DNA of 53,562 nucleotides from an uncultured Lachnospiraceae bacterium. GTDB taxonomy: Bacteria; Bacillota; Clostridia; Lachnospirales; Lachnospiraceae. The notes under the pieces are model-generated. The model ran no database searches. It was not told where the DNA came from and worked only from the letters and a program-made list of their open reading frames with translations. Positions 16,897 to 25,293 of the stretch are shown here, in pieces. The stretch covers positions 1 to 53,562 of the forward strand of contig CAJUAE010000014.1 in the NCBI GenBank assembly GCA_910583965.1, read 5' to 3'. Within the stretch, counting starts at the first letter, position 1, and each line of letters starts with the position of its first letter. The translations under genes were made by a program, and so were the position numbers.

Positions 16897-16961
16897 ACAA
16901 GACAGGTCTATAAGTATAGACTCTACTTAATGAGTCTATACTTATAGACCTGTCTTGTCAA
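16897..16961 (-). promoter_or_regulatory. Promoter and giant palindromic operator of the BlaI/M56 operon
   Basis: Perfect 27-bp arms (16897-16923 and 16932-16958) flank an 8-bp centre. Each arm contains its own dyad, GTCTATA-AG-TATAGAC or its mirror image. On the minus strand TTGACA (16961-16956), 17-nt spacer, TAGACT (16938-16933) overlaps the outer arm, so a bound repressor would cover the promoter. Two dyads spaced like this fit two BlaI dimers. Confidence 0.7.
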
Positions 16962-17032
16962 TCCTTTTCTTTAATTTTTATTTCGCAATTCTGTTATAAA
17001 ATATTTTTGCAACGCGCCCTTCATTTTCTTTA

Positions 17033-17254
17033 TCAGAAACTTGGACCTATTTTATTCTTTAAATTCATTCTAAGTTCTTCAATATCTCCATAGTATACAT
17101 AGCCATCCATTCCCAAATTTCCAGCCGCTTCAATATTAGCTGGGGTGTCATCAATAAAAAAGCACTCCTCAGGTTTCAGTGAAAATGTCTGAAAGAAATC
17201 AAGATATGCTGCTGTAAGTACATTTCCCATATCAAAGACAATATTTTTTATCAT
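17033..17254 (-). pseudogene. HAD-family hydrolase with its middle missing
   Basis: 73 residues with an excellent ribosome binding site (GGAGGAG) before the ATG at 17254. Residues 1-13 (MIKNIVFDMGNVL) are HAD motif I with the nucleophile Asp8. Residues 29 onward (KPEECFFIDDTPANIEAAGNLGM) are the C-terminal motif IV region. Normal subfamily IA hydrolases have about 110 more residues between these, with the cap, motif II and the motif III Lys. The two ends are joined in frame. I read this as a remnant with an internal in-frame deletion; an active minimal enzyme is unlikely. Confidence 0.75.
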
Positions 17255-17312
17255 AAATTTATCTCCTCCTAAATCTATCCGTCAAACTTCATTTAAAAAT
17301 ATATACTAATTA

Positions 17313-17340
17313 AAAATCGACCGCAAAAGCAGTCGATTCT
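17313..17340 (-). terminator. Intrinsic terminator after lepB
   Basis: Minus strand: AATCGACTGC, TTTT loop, GCGGTCGATT, then TTTAAT, directly after the lepB stop. A 10-bp stem with one G-U pair and a short U-tract closes the opp operon. Confidence 0.85.
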
Positions 17341-17341
17341 C

Positions 17342-17854
17342 TTATTTTAATACTTTCATTTCTGGATAATACTCAAACGTAGCTTTGCCAACAATATCCT
17401 CTAAATTTACAAATTTATTGTCCCAAAATCTCGAATCCCAAGAATTATTACGATTATCCCCCATCATAAAGTAACAACCCTCTGGTATTGTATACGGCCC
17501 AAAATCCTCATAAAATTTATTTCCTGTATAATCTGGTATTTCTTTACCATCAATGTATATTTTACTATCAATTCCTTCAATCACCTCTCCTGGAAGACCT
17601 ATAATTCGTTTTAAATACAGAGTCTCTCCATCATCAGGGTAATAAAAGGACACAATATCCCCTCTCTGTGGATTGTCATGTAAATAAGCTAGACGATTAA
17701 TCACAATCCTGCTTCCTGTCATAACAGTTCCTTCCATTGATCCTGTTGGCACCAATGCACTCGCAACAACATTATTTTTGAGCCAAAATGCAACGATTAG
17801 CGCAAACAAAATCATTTTTGACCATTCATAAATTCCCCTTATAATTTTTTTCAT
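17342..17854 (-). CDS. lepB: Type I signal peptidase
   Basis: 170 residues from the ATG at 17854 (AAAGG 6 nt upstream). One N-terminal membrane anchor (about 12-28) is followed by the family boxes: PTGSMEGT with nucleophile Ser39, YLKRIIGLPGE with general base Lys82, and GDNRNNSWDSR near residue 145. It cleaves signal peptides of exported proteins at the outer face of the membrane. It is the last gene of the opp operon, 27 bp behind the ApbE-like gene, and a terminator follows. Confidence 0.95.
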   Translation of the reverse strand: MKKIIRGIYEWSKMILFALIVAFWLKNNVVASALVPTGSMEGTVMTGSRIVINRLAYLHDNPQRGDIVSFYYPDDGETLYLKRIIGLPGEVIEGIDSKIYIDGKEIPDYTGNKFYEDFGPYTIPEGCYFMMGDNRNNSWDSRFWDNKFVNLEDIVGKATFEYYPEMKVLK

Positions 17855-17881
17855 AGGATGCCTTTCTAAATGTTCCAAATG

Positions 17882-19156
17882 TTATTTTTCTACATACTTT
17901 TCAGCATACTGCACTTTATCTTTGTTGGATAAATCCAAATGTAAATCAATGTCATTATAAAAGATTGTTCTATCTTCACAATAAATAGAATAAATCCCAC
18001 TTTGTGTCAATGTGGTCAATCGGTCCACATGAAAATCATCTGTAATAAAAACAGGTATCACTTGCAATAAAATCTCTGCGCAACTGCCATCCTTTGCATA
18101 CGAAACAAGGTTATCAACAGAACTTTTGCTATATCCATCTGCCATATCAATATATGCTGTCTGAATCGTTCCATCTCGAAATTCATAATAATGTTGCCAG
18201 TCTAAGACATTTAATGGATAACTGCGCAAAAACACAATACCAATCGCATAGTCATATTTCATTACCCCAGCCAGATAGACAGTATTATCCTCCTTGTCCA
18301 AGTTAAAAATATTGAAAGCATATTCTGTGTCACGAGACGTATCCAGATTTCGTGTAAAACCATCATAACTGGAAATTGACCCTTTCAAAAACCCATTTGT
18401 CTGCATAATATTTGCAATAGAGTCAACAATAAACGCATTTTTCATCCAATAAAAATCAATAAAATCCGAAAACCCATTTTCAGAGGCATATTTAAGATAT
18501 GCTTCCGAAACAAACAATTTAATTTTATTTTCTTCCAAAAGCTCTAACTCAATCGCATTGGAATTGTTTGCAAAGGAAAGAATCTCCAAAAAATAGGTAG
18601 CAATCTCTTGATTTTGTCGCGGGTCAAAATCGATGGTCTCCAAATCATCATTGCATCCAAACAGATTGTCATACTGAACATACACTGGCGCTAAATAGAT
18701 TGCTCTATTTTTATACTGATTGATAAGTGAAAACGCCTCATAGAGCATTGGGTCAACCACAATCTCTTGATTTGGATGCTGATTAATATAATACAGATTA
18801 TGCACTTCTTCAAAAGACATACTTGTATGAAAAAGCTGATATGCTTTTGTTGTAGTCTCTGTATATAACGCGGTAATTGCCTTTTTTTCTGCTGTGGGGG
18901 ACAATTCTCCTGCCCCAAGCTGATACTGAAATATTAGTTCCTCTGCACAACTCGGTTGTGATGAAGAAGCCTCGATTGTTGTCCAGCCAGCATCTTCTGT
19001 AAGATATTCTGTCAGCGCATAGCCAAACGCACTAATGCTAATCCCTATTAATAAAATTGTTATAGCAAGCCTAATTTTTGGATACTTCTCTAACAACAAA
19101 ATCTGCTTTACAGGTTTTGGATGTCTATCGTTTCTATCTCTAATTGTACGATTCAA
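17882..19156 (-). CDS. Membrane-anchored protein, possibly a catalytically dead ApbE-like protein
   Basis: 424 residues. No ATG exists near the N-terminus; the best start is TTG at 19156 with GGTGG 6 nt upstream, one base after the oppF stop. One membrane anchor lies at about 32-50 and the rest is outside. By eye it follows the order of FAD:protein FMN transferases (ApbE): YYINQHPNQEIVVDPMLYEA early, then MKNAFIVDSIANIMQTNGF, then YIDMADGYSKSSVDNLVSYA. The HHIIDP-type His and the DALST-type metal site of active ApbE are not kept. So it may be a pseudoenzyme of that fold. Being between oppF and lepB suggests an exported-protein or peptide-related role. Confidence 0.45.
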   Translation of the reverse strand: MNRTIRDRNDRHPKPVKQILLLEKYPKIRLAITILLIGISISAFGYALTEYLTEDAGWTTIEASSSQPSCAEELIFQYQLGAGELSPTAEKKAITALYTETTTKAYQLFHTSMSFEEVHNLYYINQHPNQEIVVDPMLYEAFSLINQYKNRAIYLAPVYVQYDNLFGCNDDLETIDFDPRQNQEIATYFLEILSFANNSNAIELELLEENKIKLFVSEAYLKYASENGFSDFIDFYWMKNAFIVDSIANIMQTNGFLKGSISSYDGFTRNLDTSRDTEYAFNIFNLDKEDNTVYLAGVMKYDYAIGIVFLRSYPLNVLDWQHYYEFRDGTIQTAYIDMADGYSKSSVDNLVSYAKDGSCAEILLQVIPVFITDDFHVDRLTTLTQSGIYSIYCEDRTIFYNDIDLHLDLSNKDKVQYAEKYVEK

Positions 19157-19157
19157 A

Positions 19158-20480
19158 TTATACCACCGCTAAAATCAATAACAAAATAAACAGTACAATA
19201 ATCGCCACTATAACTATTAGACCAGCTATTGCACCCTTTTTACATGCAGTATAATTGCGATAATAATGAAAATGCTTAAATACAAAAGCAGCAATCAATC
19301 CTAACACCGGAAGCAAAAATGAAATAACCTTATACCATACGCTACCTGTATCATGCACAGGAGTTTTTAAAAATTCATCTTCTTGCGCAGATACTTCATC
19401 TGTCTTTGTTTCTTGTATATTTTGCTGTTTTTGCGGTGCATTTGGATCTACAATATTGATAGATTTCAAAGGTACTCCCTTTGCACGAATCGCTTTATAT
19501 TCCTCAATTTCTTTTTTATTGCCATAGACAAAATGATCATGTCCAATATTGACAAGTTCTGGCTGATCTGTACTGTAATCATGCATCGACGGATCATACG
19601 TATAAAGCACTTTATTTTTCTCTAATTTTGGATCTGGAATTGGAATCGCTGAAATTAAAGAATGTGTATACGGATGCAGTGGAAATTCAAACAATTCATC
19701 CGCCTCTGCTATTTCCACAATGTTTCCCTTATAGATTACCCCAATACGATCAGAAATAAACCGCACAATCGAGAGATCATGTGCAATAAACAAATAAGTG
19801 ACATTTTTTTCTATCTGAAACTTTTTGAGCAGATTCAATACCTGCGCCCGAATAGACACATCCAAAGCTGAAATTGGTTCATCTGCAACAACAAGTTCTG
19901 GTTCCATTACCATAGCGCGGGCAAGTCCAATTCGCTGGCGCTGCCCACCCGAAAACTCATGCGGATATCTCGTTAAATGTTCTGGCAACAAACCAACTTC
20001 ATTGATCATATTCTCAACTTTGTGGACACGATCTGCTTCATTTTTATATAAATGAAAATTATATAATCCCTCCGATACAATATAATCCACTGTAGCACGT
20101 TCATTAAGAGACGCGGCGGGGTCCTGAAATACCATCTGGATATTGCGGATTACCTCTCTGTCCAAAGAGCGTGGAATTTTTCCAGAAATACGCACACCTT
20201 TATATAAAATTTCTCCTCCGGCACATGGATTAACACGAATTACAGCTCTTCCAACCGTCGTTTTTCCAGATCCAGACTCTCCTACCAATGAGAAAGTCTC
20301 TCCTTTATAAATATCAAAATTCGCATTCTTTACCGCTTTGACTGCATTTTCGCCTTTGCCAAAAGTAATATCCACGTTCTTTACTGATAATAATATCTCT
20401 TTGCCATTCTTTTCATCAATTGGACCATGCTCCGGCAAATGAAATACACGTCCTGATTTATTCTGATTCAGATTTGACAC
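19158..20480 (-). CDS. oppF: Oligopeptide ABC transporter ATPase OppF with C-terminal membrane tail
   Basis: 440 residues, starting with GTG at 20480 (GGAG 9 nt upstream). The ATPase core has Walker A GESGSGKTT, Q-loop VFQDPAASLN, signature FSGGQRQRIGLARAM, Walker B LVVADEPISALD and the H-loop His. The usual oligopeptide-family end (LHPYTHSLISAIPIPDP) is present at about residue 290. It is followed by a linker and two strongly hydrophobic segments (about 380-400 and 415-438). Such a membrane-anchored tail is unusual for OppF, which normally ends near 330 residues. Confidence 0.88.
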   Translation of the reverse strand: MSNLNQNKSGRVFHLPEHGPIDEKNGKEILLSVKNVDITFGKGENAVKAVKNANFDIYKGETFSLVGESGSGKTTVGRAVIRVNPCAGGEILYKGVRISGKIPRSLDREVIRNIQMVFQDPAASLNERATVDYIVSEGLYNFHLYKNEADRVHKVENMINEVGLLPEHLTRYPHEFSGGQRQRIGLARAMVMEPELVVADEPISALDVSIRAQVLNLLKKFQIEKNVTYLFIAHDLSIVRFISDRIGVIYKGNIVEIAEADELFEFPLHPYTHSLISAIPIPDPKLEKNKVLYTYDPSMHDYSTDQPELVNIGHDHFVYGNKKEIEEYKAIRAKGVPLKSINIVDPNAPQKQQNIQETKTDEVSAQEDEFLKTPVHDTGSVWYKVISFLLPVLGLIAAFVFKHFHYYRNYTACKKGAIAGLIVIVAIIVLFILLLILAVV

Positions 20481-20506
20481 GTCCTAAATCTCCTATCTAA
20501 AAGTCG

Positions 20507-22255
20507 CTATATATTAAAAGCTTTTAACAGTTTCTCATGAATATTCTGAATTGCTTCTGGTTTCTCAACCCGTGGCGAACGAGGGTCCAGCAGCCATGTT
20601 TTTGCAAAGTGTGTGTCACTGACCTGAAACATTGGCGGCTCTTTCAACGTATCAATTTTCATACAATACGGGTTACGCGGTGCAAATGCATCTCCCACAA
20701 CTTTGTTGTAGAGAGAAGGCGGTGTACCTGTAATGGAATACAACTTTGTATTCTTCTCCGCAAGTTGTGGCATGGAAGACAGTAAAGCCCATGTATATGG
20801 ATGCCTTGGATCATAAAAAATCTCATCTACAGAAGCAAGCTCTATAATCTGACCTGCATACACAACTGCAACACGATCCGCTATATTAGCCACAACACCG
20901 AGATCATGTGTAATAAACACAATTGTATAATTAAATTCTTTCTGCAAATCTTTTAAAAGCTTTAAAATCTGCGCCTGAATTGTCACATCAAGCGCTGTTG
21001 TCGGCTCGTCACAAATCAATATCTTAGGCTGACAAGAAAGCGCAATTGCAATAACGATTCGCTGTCTCATACCACCAGAGTATTGGAATGGATAGTCGTC
21101 AAAACGTGCCTCTGCATTGGGAATTCCCACTTTCTTCATAAGGTCTAATGCTTTTGCCCGCGCCTCAACTTCTGTCACATCCTGATGTTTCATAATAATT
21201 GATGTAATTTGCTTCCCAATCGTTATAATTGGATTCAATGAAGTCATTGGGTCTTGAAATACCGTCGCAATTTTCTTGCCGCGAATCTGATACCAGTCTT
21301 TCGCATACTTTACATTTGCTAAGTTCAACACGCAAATGCCATGCAATTTATCGGATGTCTCGTCAAGATATTTTACGCGGAAAGCCACCTTATCAAAAAC
21401 TGTATTTCTGTGTATATTATCTGACAAATCTGTTCCTATTTTCATTGCGGCTTTAAATGCTGCCAAAAACTTAAACAACATCTGTACGCGCTTGTGAAAA
21501 CTATATCTGCCAATAGAGAGATACACTTCTTTTGCAAGAATTTCATTGCGCTCCTTTGTCTCTTGACGAATACTTCCCTTAATCGCCGCATCATATTTAG
21601 CTTTCAGTGCGGCCATATCCGAGTTATATTGATTGATATAGGCTGTATCACTCTCAAGCCGTTTTTTTGCAGATACTTCCATTGCAGCTCTGTCTTTTAG
21701 CAACTTTTTAATCTCTTTTTCCATCTGCTTTATCGATTGAGAAAGTTCTTTTATTTTTGCCCTCTCTGTCTTTGGGTCCAATGTCTGTTTTAAATTAAAT
21801 ACTTCTGTCTTTTTTATGCCAAGTTCAGCAATCTCTTTATCGCTCTGTTCTTTCTGCTCTACACTAATGCTTGCCTTTTTGACATGTTCTGCTTTCAAAG
21901 CTTCTATCTCTTTATAAATTTCTGCTCCCAATTCCAACTGCGAATACGCATTCAGTTTTTCAAACGTATAATCGATCATCTTCTTAGAAACAGAAGTCTT
22001 GCGAACAATTGTATCCGCCAAATCTTCATCGTTAAAAATAATACTTCCATTGTCAATATATCCATTACTATCAAGCATTCCTGCAAATGTTTTTGTAAAA
22101 ACAGACTTGCCAGAACCAGACTCTCCAACAATCGCTATTGACTCATTCTCATAAATATCAAGTGAAACGCCGCGAATAGCAGTCAATTTTTTTCCACGCA
22201 CACGAAATTTCACTTCCAAATCTTTGATTGATAATAATACCTTTTTATCTTCCAT
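20507..22255 (-). CDS. oppD: Oligopeptide ABC transporter ATPase OppD with large coiled-coil insertion
   Basis: 582 residues; GAGGAAGG precedes the ATG. Walker A GESGSGKS is at 44-51, the Q-loop VFQDPMTSLNP only at about 332-342, then signature YSGGMRQRIVIA, Walker B LICDEPTTALD and the oligopeptide-type end (RHPYTWALLSSMPQ). In ordinary OppD, Walker A and the Q-loop are about 50 residues apart. Here about 240 residues (roughly 82-322), rich in Lys and Glu with coiled-coil character, are inserted. All catalytic motifs are intact, so the protein is likely active. It energises peptide uptake together with OppF. Confidence 0.9.
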   Translation of the reverse strand: MEDKKVLLSIKDLEVKFRVRGKKLTAIRGVSLDIYENESIAIVGESGSGKSVFTKTFAGMLDSNGYIDNGSIIFNDEDLADTIVRKTSVSKKMIDYTFEKLNAYSQLELGAEIYKEIEALKAEHVKKASISVEQKEQSDKEIAELGIKKTEVFNLKQTLDPKTERAKIKELSQSIKQMEKEIKKLLKDRAAMEVSAKKRLESDTAYINQYNSDMAALKAKYDAAIKGSIRQETKERNEILAKEVYLSIGRYSFHKRVQMLFKFLAAFKAAMKIGTDLSDNIHRNTVFDKVAFRVKYLDETSDKLHGICVLNLANVKYAKDWYQIRGKKIATVFQDPMTSLNPIITIGKQITSIIMKHQDVTEVEARAKALDLMKKVGIPNAEARFDDYPFQYSGGMRQRIVIAIALSCQPKILICDEPTTALDVTIQAQILKLLKDLQKEFNYTIVFITHDLGVVANIADRVAVVYAGQIIELASVDEIFYDPRHPYTWALLSSMPQLAEKNTKLYSITGTPPSLYNKVVGDAFAPRNPYCMKIDTLKEPPMFQVSDTHFAKTWLLDPRSPRVEKPEAIQNIHEKLLKAFNI

Positions 22256-22354
22256 TCTACCTTCCTCTTATTTGGAACTGTACAACCATTCTTGTGATAT
22301 CATCTGCAACATGGTTCTGCATTCATTTTTTTAGAAAATATTACGTTGCATTTT

Positions 22355-23374
22355 CTACATATGTGTTCTAGGGTCAGATGCATCACCAAGATTCTGTCCC
22401 ACCACATACAAAACAATTGTAATAATCGAAGCAACCGCAACTGGACTCCAGAACTCAAAGCCCCATCCAGGTGTCAGCATTGCGCTCTCAGCTTCATAGA
22501 TTAACCTACCAAGTGACATTTCCTTGAGCCCCATTCCAATATAAGCAAGGAACACTTCATAAGAAATATAAGAAGGTATCTCTGTTGCTGCAAGTGTCAC
22601 AACAACAGAAGTCATAAACGGTAGAATATTTTTCATTGCAATCCGAAGTGTGGAGGTTCCAAGACATCTCGATGCTAGATTATACTCCCTGTCACGGATA
22701 ATAACAACTTGTGTACGTATAAAATACGCAATTGATAACCATCCTGTCACAGTCATCGCAAACACCATTGTCCAAAAACCCGCCGTAAATATCATAACCA
22801 TTACAGAAATTACTAAAATATAAGGAAGATTTGCAATAATGTTATACACAATCATCATAACATTATCCACCTTCTTAGAAAATCCCCAGATCGCACCAAT
22901 CACAACCCCAACTGACATATTAATCAACGCGACAATCAATGCCAGTGAAATCGAAATCTGAGAACCATACCAAATCGCATCAAAAGTAGACTGACCAGCC
23001 GCGCCAGCTCCCAAAACCCAATGGATATTATATCCAAACTGTTTGAACGCCGCAGTAGGTGTCAAATGCTTTGCGGAAGCATTTAATAAATTTCCATATC
23101 GGTCATATTCTACAAATACTGGATATAAGTATGCCATCAACACAATAACTGCAAGCAATCCCAACATCACAATGTTAATCTTTTTTCGGAAAAATACCCG
23201 AAAAACAGAGTGCCAATAAGAATATCTTGGTGCCGTAATTTTTTCTGATTCTAAGTCGCTGTGATTCACTACAGCAAATAATTCCTCATCTGACATTCCT
23301 TCTGTTGGGTCATTTTCTTTTAAATCCGCAACTTCTACGTTGACATACTTACCCATTTTAAAATCTACATTCAT
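22355..23374 (-). CDS. oppC: Oligopeptide ABC transporter permease OppC
   Basis: 339 residues from the ATG at 23374 (AAGG/GGG site just upstream). A cytoplasmic lead of about 70 residues precedes the first membrane segment (INIVMLGLLAVIVLMAYLY). Five more segments follow with the BPD_transp_1 coupling region around LASRCLGTSTLRIAMKNILP, corresponding to the EAA loop. It ends in LGDASDPRTH as typical OppC. It pairs with OppB to form the membrane channel. Confidence 0.92.
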   Translation of the reverse strand: MNVDFKMGKYVNVEVADLKENDPTEGMSDEELFAVVNHSDLESEKITAPRYSYWHSVFRVFFRKKINIVMLGLLAVIVLMAYLYPVFVEYDRYGNLLNASAKHLTPTAAFKQFGYNIHWVLGAGAAGQSTFDAIWYGSQISISLALIVALINMSVGVVIGAIWGFSKKVDNVMMIVYNIIANLPYILVISVMVMIFTAGFWTMVFAMTVTGWLSIAYFIRTQVVIIRDREYNLASRCLGTSTLRIAMKNILPFMTSVVVTLAATEIPSYISYEVFLAYIGMGLKEMSLGRLIYEAESAMLTPGWGFEFWSPVAVASIITIVLYVVGQNLGDASDPRTHM

Positions 23375-23526
23375 TCTATCCCTTACCTTTCTCTGATTGC
23401 TGTTCATTTCCATGTCTGGCACAAAACATGTTTGAGCAGTGAGGGGTGCTTTGCGAAGCAAAACTTCAAATATCGCCCCGAATCGTTGCTATGAGCGGCT
23501 TTCAGCCGTAAATAGTAATCATAAAG

Positions 23527-25098
23527 TTATCGATCCTTGCTTGAGAAAGAAATTCTAGGATCTACCATTGACATCAACACATCACCTAAAATAATCGCCA
23601 CGACACTCAATACTGCATAAAATAAAGAAACCCCGACAATTACACCATTATCATATTTATTAATCGCCTCTGTCAGCAAGTTACCTGCACCTGGCACAAC
23701 ATATACACGCTCTGTGATAATCGCACCTGTCAGACACCCCAAAACACTTCCTGGTATTCCGTGAATAACTGGAATTGACGCATTTTTCAAAATATGCTTT
23801 GTAAAAATTTCATTCTCAGAAAGTCCACCGGCTCTTGCAAATTTTACATAGTCCGAATTCATCTGGTCTATCATATAGCGACGCAGCCATTTCATCAGAT
23901 TTGCGACCTGTGGCAGAGCAAGCGAAATAATTGGCAGCACATACACAAGTTTATTGGCTGTATCCATATCAAACGTAGTTGGAAATCCTAATTTACCACC
24001 CGTTGCCTTAAACAAGAAAATATAAGCTAATGAAGGAACTGCAATGATAAACACAATATACAATGTACCAATTTTATCAATTAGCTTGTCCTTCTTTCTC
24101 GCCATCGCAATTCCAAGTGGTACGCCAAGCGTATACGCCAAAACTGTTGCGATAATACCTATCAGGAAAGAATATCCCATCTTAGATAAACCACCTTTTA
24201 CTGTGCCAACTGCTGTATAGTCATCTGTATATCGTGTCTCATATACCAAACTCGAATGCAGCGAATCTGCCAAATATGTAGCCGAATGCAAATCGTCTGC
24301 ACTCTCCTCCACCAAGCCAGTTGGATAAGTGACCGTAGAAGTGATAAACGATCCTTGTGTTTTTGTCATCGTTGTAAATACATCCACTCCTGTATTGACA
24401 GAGTAGGAAGTTCCTAGCTGAATACTCAAAATATTTTGATGAATAAATGGAAATTTGGAATCGCAATAAAGCAAATACTTATGTATGGTTCCATTTCCAA
24501 TAATAGCAGGTGAAAAAGTTTCCCCGCCGTAAACAGGATCATATAAAGTAAAGGAAATCCCGCGATCTCCCACATCATTTTCAATTTTATTAATATTGTC
24601 AATACTTAATATTCCACTAAAATATTTCCACACACGAGAAATCAACGGAATATCCTTATAAGCAAAAAGCTGTTGCTGTCCGCCACTAGCAATTTTCTTT
24701 TTTCCCATTAGCACAGCATTTAGCCGCTCAACTGTATAGCCTTGTGATTTATAATACTTTGTAAATTTTTCTACATATTCTTTTACAAGATCTGAATCTT
24801 TCTCAGGAGTTCTTCCAAATCCAACTACTGCGGATCTCGTCTCCTCATCAATTTCTCCGCTCGAAATCAGAATATTCAAATAATCGGAGTAAGTTACATA
24901 ATCCAGATAACCATAATCTTCCCATTTCTGATATTTGTAAGTTATCTTCTGATTATTCTGCTGCTTGGTATATACTGGATCTGATGCAAAGATCAGATTG
25001 CGGTCCAGCAGGGAATAGATCATAATCATAATCAGTATCACGACCGCAATCACAGATAATAATCCGTGAAATAAACGTTTCAATAAATATTTAGCCAT
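23527..25098 (-). CDS. oppB: Oligopeptide ABC transporter permease OppB with large external domain
   Basis: 523 residues from the ATG at 25098 (GGGAG 7 nt upstream). The first membrane segment is at about 8-30. Then about 215 residues lie outside the membrane before the second segment (MGYSFLIGIIATVLAYTLG). The normal channel half follows, with the EAA loop YVKFARAGGLSENEIFTKHIL and the terminal GDVLMSMVDPRISF. Standard OppB has about 310 residues; the extra external domain may contact the equally large binding protein. Confidence 0.92.
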   Translation of the reverse strand: MAKYLLKRLFHGLLSVIAVVILIMIMIYSLLDRNLIFASDPVYTKQQNNQKITYKYQKWEDYGYLDYVTYSDYLNILISSGEIDEETRSAVVGFGRTPEKDSDLVKEYVEKFTKYYKSQGYTVERLNAVLMGKKKIASGGQQQLFAYKDIPLISRVWKYFSGILSIDNINKIENDVGDRGISFTLYDPVYGGETFSPAIIGNGTIHKYLLYCDSKFPFIHQNILSIQLGTSYSVNTGVDVFTTMTKTQGSFITSTVTYPTGLVEESADDLHSATYLADSLHSSLVYETRYTDDYTAVGTVKGGLSKMGYSFLIGIIATVLAYTLGVPLGIAMARKKDKLIDKIGTLYIVFIIAVPSLAYIFLFKATGGKLGFPTTFDMDTANKLVYVLPIISLALPQVANLMKWLRRYMIDQMNSDYVKFARAGGLSENEIFTKHILKNASIPVIHGIPGSVLGCLTGAIITERVYVVPGAGNLLTEAINKYDNGVIVGVSLFYAVLSVVAIILGDVLMSMVDPRISFSSKDR

Positions 25099-25167
25099 AT
25101 CAATCTCCCATTCTTGCTTCATCTGCGAGTTTGGGCGCAAGCGCAAACTATCCACTTTTTATGCACG

Positions 25168-25284
25168 CGGACGCGGAGAAAAACTATGCAGCAAAAGCTG
25201 TCCGCGTCCGGCGCACGAATAAGGAAGATCAATCTTCCCTACTCAATTCTGCTGCTAGAAATGACCAAAGTCGTTTCTAGCAGC
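25168..25284 (-). repeat. Three hairpins between oppA and oppB
   Basis: Minus-strand order after the oppA stop: an 11-bp stem (25284-25274 with 25261-25251), GGAAGAT/ATCTTCC (25223-25238), and a 10-bp stem (25210-25201 with 25177-25168) with an inner CAGC/GCTG. None has a U-tract. Hairpins here commonly protect the binding-protein message and lower expression of the downstream permease genes. Confidence 0.65.
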
Positions 25285-25293
25285 AATAGTGTA

